A DNA stretch of 64,000 nucleotides from Pseudorasbora parva (Eukaryota > Chordata > Actinopteri > Cypriniformes > Gobionidae): the NCBI RefSeq assembly GCF_024679245.1, contig NC_090174.1, positions 47,393,974-47,457,973 on the forward strand, read 5' to 3'. Both the position numbers and the translations under genes were made by a program. Positions 59,380 through 64,000 of the stretch are shown piece after piece (position 1 is the first letter of the stretch; each line of letters begins with the position of its first letter). A model generated the notes under the pieces. It was not told the DNA's origin and searched no databases. It saw nothing but the letters and a program-made list of their open reading frames with translations.

Positions 59380-61630
59380 GCTGCAAGCAGCCATTATCGG
59401 GGCCAAGCGCAAAGAAGAAGACAAGACATGCCAGCATGGCTGGAAGTCTCAAGCCAACTGCAACAATGAGCCATTAAGGACCTATTAAGTTGATTTTAGG
59501 CAAAATAGCAGTCAAATTTTAAATACAGTCAATAATAATGGTTTAATGGTTTATCACTTTCGACCAATAGGTGTCACTGTTACGAAACTGATGTGGTTTA
59601 GTCAGATTGAGATGACAATGACACATGCAAAGTTTGGTGTCAATATGTCAAAGCATTGCAGAGATACAGCCTCAAGAGTAATTTTTGCATCATGGCTCAA
59701 CTCTGTTGCAGTGGTATATGAAAACTGTTTTGTCTATCAATCCGAAATCCATAACTATTTGTCAGCATGGTCTGAAGACGATACGGATCAATTTTGGTGA
59801 AAATCGGACAAACGGTCTAGGATGAGTTTGAAAAAGTAGGTTTTTAACAAATAACAAGACGGAGGACAGATAGGTTTGCAAAATATGGCACAATTGGTAT
59901 CCATGTTCTCGGCATGAGCCATTGACTGTATTATGACCAGTTTCATTACAATGGGTTAATTTAATCAAAAGTTATTCGCATTTCTGTACATTTTATTACA
60001 ACTTTTGACCACAAGGTGGCGCTACCCCGAAACTTTTTGAGTATCTTCGGGACATGGAGCGGAAGACACATACCGAGTTTTGTAACGATACGCTAATGCA
60101 TTCTTAAATTATAGCATTAGCATTTTAAACCGTAATACTGCATTGAAGTCAATGGGAATTTCATGTTTTGTTTTATTATAGCGCCACCAAGAGGCACAAT
60201 CCCACCAATTTTTTTATGTGTCCTCATAGTGAGCCCATACATATGTGTGTCAAGTTTGGTGAAAATATCTCATTTTGTTTTGGAGTTATAGACATTTATA
60301 TGAAAAAACACGTAAAAAAGGACTGACACCTGACTTTGATTGGATTTTACTACCCCTTACTATCAATATTTTGAGATTTGGGCATTAGCGTATAGCTATC
60401 GACCTATGTTTCCGAACTTCTGAGGCTGGTTTCGTCTCGATCGGACTAGCGGTTTCGAAGATATCAGCAAATGTTTTTTAAGCACTAAATTACAACTCTG
60501 CGCAAACCATATGCCGAAACCTGGCAAGTCTGGTATCGTTGGAGTCGGCAAGGATTCAGGAGACCAAAAAACACACTCCTATCAAAATATGTCAACCACA
60601 CCCAAAGTTATAAGCGTTTGAAAAAAAAAATTCTCCACTAGGTGGCGCTGTTTCGAAACTTCTCAGGCTACTTCAGGGCATCGTGGTGATGACCCATACC
60701 AAGTTTCGTAACAATCCGTTCATGCGTTCATAAAATACAGCATTTTTGCACATAATTCAAAATGGCCGACATCCAAAATGGCCGACATGGTAAAATTGGA
60801 TATCAGTCGACTCGGCATGACGCCCTGAATCTAATGAGACCAATTTTATGATTTTTGGATAAACGGTTCAGAAGTTATAAGCCAAAATATGCATTTTTCG
60901 TATCTCCGGACCAGTAGGTGGCGCTGCGCCGAAACGCTGCATGTTGCTTCAGGTCATGCTTGTGATGACATGTACCAAGTTTGGTTTGAATACGATAAAG
61001 CGTTGCGGAGATATAGCCTTTAGTGTGTTTTTGCAACCTCCACGTAAAATTTGTTTGTGCGTTTATTGAAAACGATTGGACGAATCAACTTGAATTCCAT
61101 AACTTTTTGTCAACATGCTCTGAAGATGATCTGTTTCAATTTTCGTGAAAATCGGAGCAACGGCCTAGGAGGAGTTCGAAAAAGTAGGTTTTTCAGAAAA
61201 TTCAAAATGGCGGGAAAATTTGCATACCGGAAAATGACATCATAGGGTGAAATCGAATCGGCTTGAGCCAAGGAATCCGATGAAAAAAGAATTTTGTTTC
61301 TAGCCCTTAGGGGTCAAAAGTTATAAGCATAAATATGAGTGAAACTTTGGACAGGTGGTGGCGCTAGAGGGATTGAGTTAGAGGCACCAAATTTGCTATA
61401 GTGACAGGTCAGACTGGCCTCTATGAGTGTGCCAAATTTCACAACTTTTTACCATACGGTTCTATGGGCTGCCAGAGACTCCTATGGCGGAAGAAGCAGA
61501 ATAATAATAATAGGAACACTAACGATTTCAATAGGTGCCTCCGCACCTTCGGTGCTTGGCCCCTAATAATAGGAACACTAACAATTTCAATAGGTGCCTC
61601 CGCACCTTCGGTGCTTGGCCCCTAAATATA
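59380..61630. repeat. Array unit 5 with two linkers
   Basis: The segment of about 59838-60100 is the most divergent in the array ('agacggaggacagatagg', 'ttatgaccagtttcattac', 'gcgctaccccgaaac'). Elsewhere it shares marks with unit 1. It ends in two linkers. The patchwork suggests gene conversion or unequal exchange. Confidence 0.93.
61512..61629. repeat. 59-bp linker repeat with hairpin, two tandem copies
   Basis: Copies begin 'aggaacactaac' at 61512 and 61571. Each holds GCACC-TTC-GGTGC, a 5-bp hairpin, then TTGGCCCCTAA. One copy is at about 59318-59376 and two more at 63790 and 63849. GCTTGGCCCC is the inverse of GGGGCCAAGC at the start of each unit (50780-50789 in unit 1). Confidence 0.88.
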
Positions 61631-63903
61631 GCTGCAAGCAGCCATTATCGGGGCCAAGCGCAAAGAAGAAGACAAGACATGCCAGCATGGCTGGAAGTCT
61701 CAAGCCAACTGCAACAATGAGCCATTAAGGACCTATTAAGTTGATTTTAGGCAAAATAGCAGTCAAATTTTAAATACAGTCAATAATAATGGTTTAATGG
61801 TTTATCACTTTCGACCAATAGGTGTCACTGTTACGAAACTGATGTGGTTTAGTCAGATTGAGATGACAATGACACATGCAAAGTTTGGTGTCAATATGTC
61901 AAAGCATTGCAGAGATACAGCCTCAAGAGTAATTTTTGCATCATGGCTCAACTCTGTTGCAGTGGTATATGAAAACTGTTTTGTCTATCAATCCGAAATC
62001 CATAAGTATTTGTCAGCATGGTCTGAAGACGATACGGATCAATTTTGGTGAAAATCGGACAAACGGTCTAGGATGAGTTTGAAAAAGTAGATTTTTAACA
62101 AATAACAAGATGGAGCGCAGATATGTTTGCAAAATATGGCAAAATTGGTATCTATCTTCTCGGCATGAGCCAATGAATGTATTATGACCAGTCTCATTAC
62201 AATAGGCTAATTTAATCAAAAGTTATTAGCATTTTTGTACATTTTATTACAACTTTTGACCACAAGGTGGCGCTGCCCCGAAACTTTTTGAATATCTTCG
62301 GGACATAGAGCGGAAGACACATACCGAGTTTTGTAACGATACACTAGTGCATTCTTAAATTATAGCATTAGCATTTTAAACCGTAATACTGCATTGAAGT
62401 CAATGGGAATTTCATGTTTTGTTTTATTATAGCGCCACCAAGAGGCACAATCCCACCAATTTTTTTATGTGTCCTCGTAGTGAGCCCATACATATGTGTG
62501 TCAAGTTTGGTGAAAATATTTCATTTTGTTTTGGAGTTATAGACATTTATATGAAAAAACACGTAAAAAATGACTGACACCTGACTTTGATTGGATTTTA
62601 CTACCCCTTACTATCAATATTTTGAGATTTGGGCATTAGCGTATAGCTATCGACCTATGTTTCCGAACTTCTGAGGCTGGTTTCGTCTCGATCGGACTAG
62701 CGGTTTCGAAGATATCAGCAAATGTTTTTTAAGCACTAAATTACAACTCTGCGCAAACCATATGCCGAAACCTGGCAAGTCTGGTATCGTTGGAGTCGGC
62801 AAGGATTCAGGAGACCAAAAAACACACTCCCATCAAAATATGTCAACCACACCCAAAGTTATAAGCGTTTGAAAAAAAAAATTCTCCACTAGGTGGCGCT
62901 GTTTCGAAACTTCTCAGGCTACTTCAGGGCATCGTGGTGATGACCCATACCAAGTTTCATAACAATCTGTTCATGCGTTCATAAAATACAGCATTTTTGC
63001 ACATAATTCAAAATGGCCGACATCCAAAATGGCCGACATGGTAAAATTGGATATCAGTCGACTCGGCATGACGCCCTGAATCTAATGAGACCAATTTTAT
63101 GATTTTTGGATAAACGGTTCAGAAGTTATAAGCCAAAATAGGCATTTTTCGTATCTCCGGACAGGTAGGTGGCGCTGCGCCGAAACGCTGCATGTTGCTT
63201 CAAGTCATGCTTGTGATGACATGTACCAAGGTTGGTTTGAATACGATAAAGCGTTGCGGAGATATAGCCTTTAGTGTGTTTTTGCAACCTCCACGTAAAA
63301 TTTGTTTGTGCGTTTATTGAAAACGATTGGACGAATCAACTTGAATTCCATAACTTTTTGTCAACATGCTCTGAAGATGATCTGTTTCAATTTTCGTGAA
63401 AATCGGAGCAACGGCCTAGGAGGAGTTCGAAAAAGTAGGTTTTTCAGAAAATTCAAAATGGCGGGAAAATTTGCATACCGGAAAATGACATCATAGGGTG
63501 AAATCGAATCGGCTTGAGCCAAGGAATCCGATGAAAAAAGAATTTTGTTTCTAGCCCTTAGGGGTCAAAAGTTATAAGCATAAATATGAGTGAAACTTTG
63601 GACAGGTGGTGGCGCTAGAGGGATTGAGTTAGAGGCACCAAATTTGCTATAGTGACAGCTCAGACTGGCCTCTATGAGTGTGCCAAATTTCACAACTTTT
63701 TATCATACGGTTCTATGGGCTGCCAGAGACTCCTATGGCGGAAGAAGAAGAAGAAGAAGAAGAAGAAGAAGAAGCAGAATAATAATAATAGGAACACTAA
63801 CAATTTCAATAGGTGCCTCCGCACCTTCGGTGCTTGGCCCCTAATAATAGGAACACTAACGATTTCAATAGGTGCCTCCGCACCTTCGGTGCTTGGCCCC
63901 TAA
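61631..63903. repeat. Array unit 6 with two linkers
   Basis: Subtype of units 3 and 4, with the longest GAA tract (about 11 units) and two linkers. The junction to unit 7 lacks the usual 'atatagctg', so it formed differently from the earlier ones. Confidence 0.93.
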
Positions 63904-64000
63904 CAAGCAGCCATTATCGGGGCCAAGTGCAAAGAAGAAGACAAGACATGCCAGCATGGCTGGAAGTCTCAAGCCAACTGCAACAATGAGCCATTAAGGA

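Larger units (their letters stand above)
50741..64000. repeat. Tandem array of a 2.1-2.3 kb unit, six full copies plus part of a seventh
   Basis: Unit starts, taken at 'gctgcaagcagccattatcg', are 50761, 52901, 55049, 57182, 59380 and 61631, with a seventh at 63904 lacking the first bases. Spacings are 2140, 2148, 2133, 2198, 2251 and about 2270 bp. All copies are in the same orientation and nearly identical. Length changes come from a (GAA)n tract (2 to about 11 units) and from 0, 1 or 2 copies of a 59-bp linker. The array runs off the right edge. The 84-codon frame repeated in each copy is not convincing as a gene. Confidence 0.97.

Noticed and set aside
50927..62051. An 84-codon frame starting MVYHFRPIGV in each of the six array units, and a 68-codon frame on the other strand.
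   Set aside because: They are preserved only because the units are nearly identical. Other frames are equally preserved, no domain is recognisable, and the diverged internal modules do not keep the frame.
50741..64000. CRISPR-like or multi-gene cluster reading of the array.
   Set aside because: The repeat unit is over 2 kb, with no short repeat-spacer pattern, and the genome is a vertebrate. The units contain no gene.

Overview
The window is vertebrate nuclear DNA from a teleost fish, most likely a cyprinid or another otophysan. It is dense in short TIR elements, Harbinger-, hAT- and Tc1-type DNA transposons, a DIRS-type and a sushi-ichi-like retrotransposon, and (GT)n, (CT)n and (AT)n tracts. 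The only host gene I recognise has 17 short exons with GT-AG borders. Nothing bacterial, viral-genome-like or CRISPR-like is present. All family calls come from reading motifs by eye; no database was searched.

Region 1 (1-33600) has no recognisable host gene and is a stack of mobile elements. Its centrepiece is a chromodomain-bearing Ty3/Gypsy retrotransposon of the Tf1/sushi type (3957-13124), flanked by the 5-bp duplication CTTAG. Its gag and pol frames are open and its two LTRs look identical by eye. It carries an 11-nt self-priming site complementary to the predicted 5' end of its own RNA and a GGGAAAA slippery heptamer in the gag/pol overlap. A 3.66-kb TIR element, itself carrying a nested TIR element, sits inside the 5' LTR exactly between the TATA box and the predicted transcription start. 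Downstream lie a non-LTR retrotransposon remnant (13600-14775), a decayed DIRS element (20536-22562), a hAT-like palindromic MITE with a perfect 8-bp duplication (27391-27592), and two Harbinger-like copies in inverted orientation (27825-29140).

Region 2 (33600-48902) holds a plus-strand SEC24-family gene (COPII coat cargo adaptor). Seventeen coding exons (34275-48902) can be joined in one continuous frame of 736 codons: a short proline-rich N-terminus, the CX2C-X18-CX2C zinc finger, the trunk, the beta-sandwich and the start of the helical domain. The C-terminal gelsolin-like part and the stop codon are not seen, so the gene either continues to the right or is truncated. Its introns contain a Harbinger-like element nested in another repeat, a decayed Tc1 transposon with two nested insertions, and several TTAA-flanked repeats.

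Region 3 (50741-64000) is a head-to-tail array of a roughly 2.1-2.3 kb unit: six full copies plus the start of a seventh running off the window. Copies are nearly identical and differ mainly in a (GAA)n tract and in 0-2 copies of a 59-bp hairpin-containing linker. The unit is itself built from older diverged modules sharing a GGTGGCGCTG core. The array lies downstream of the last visible SEC24-like exon, so it is probably intronic if the gene is complete.
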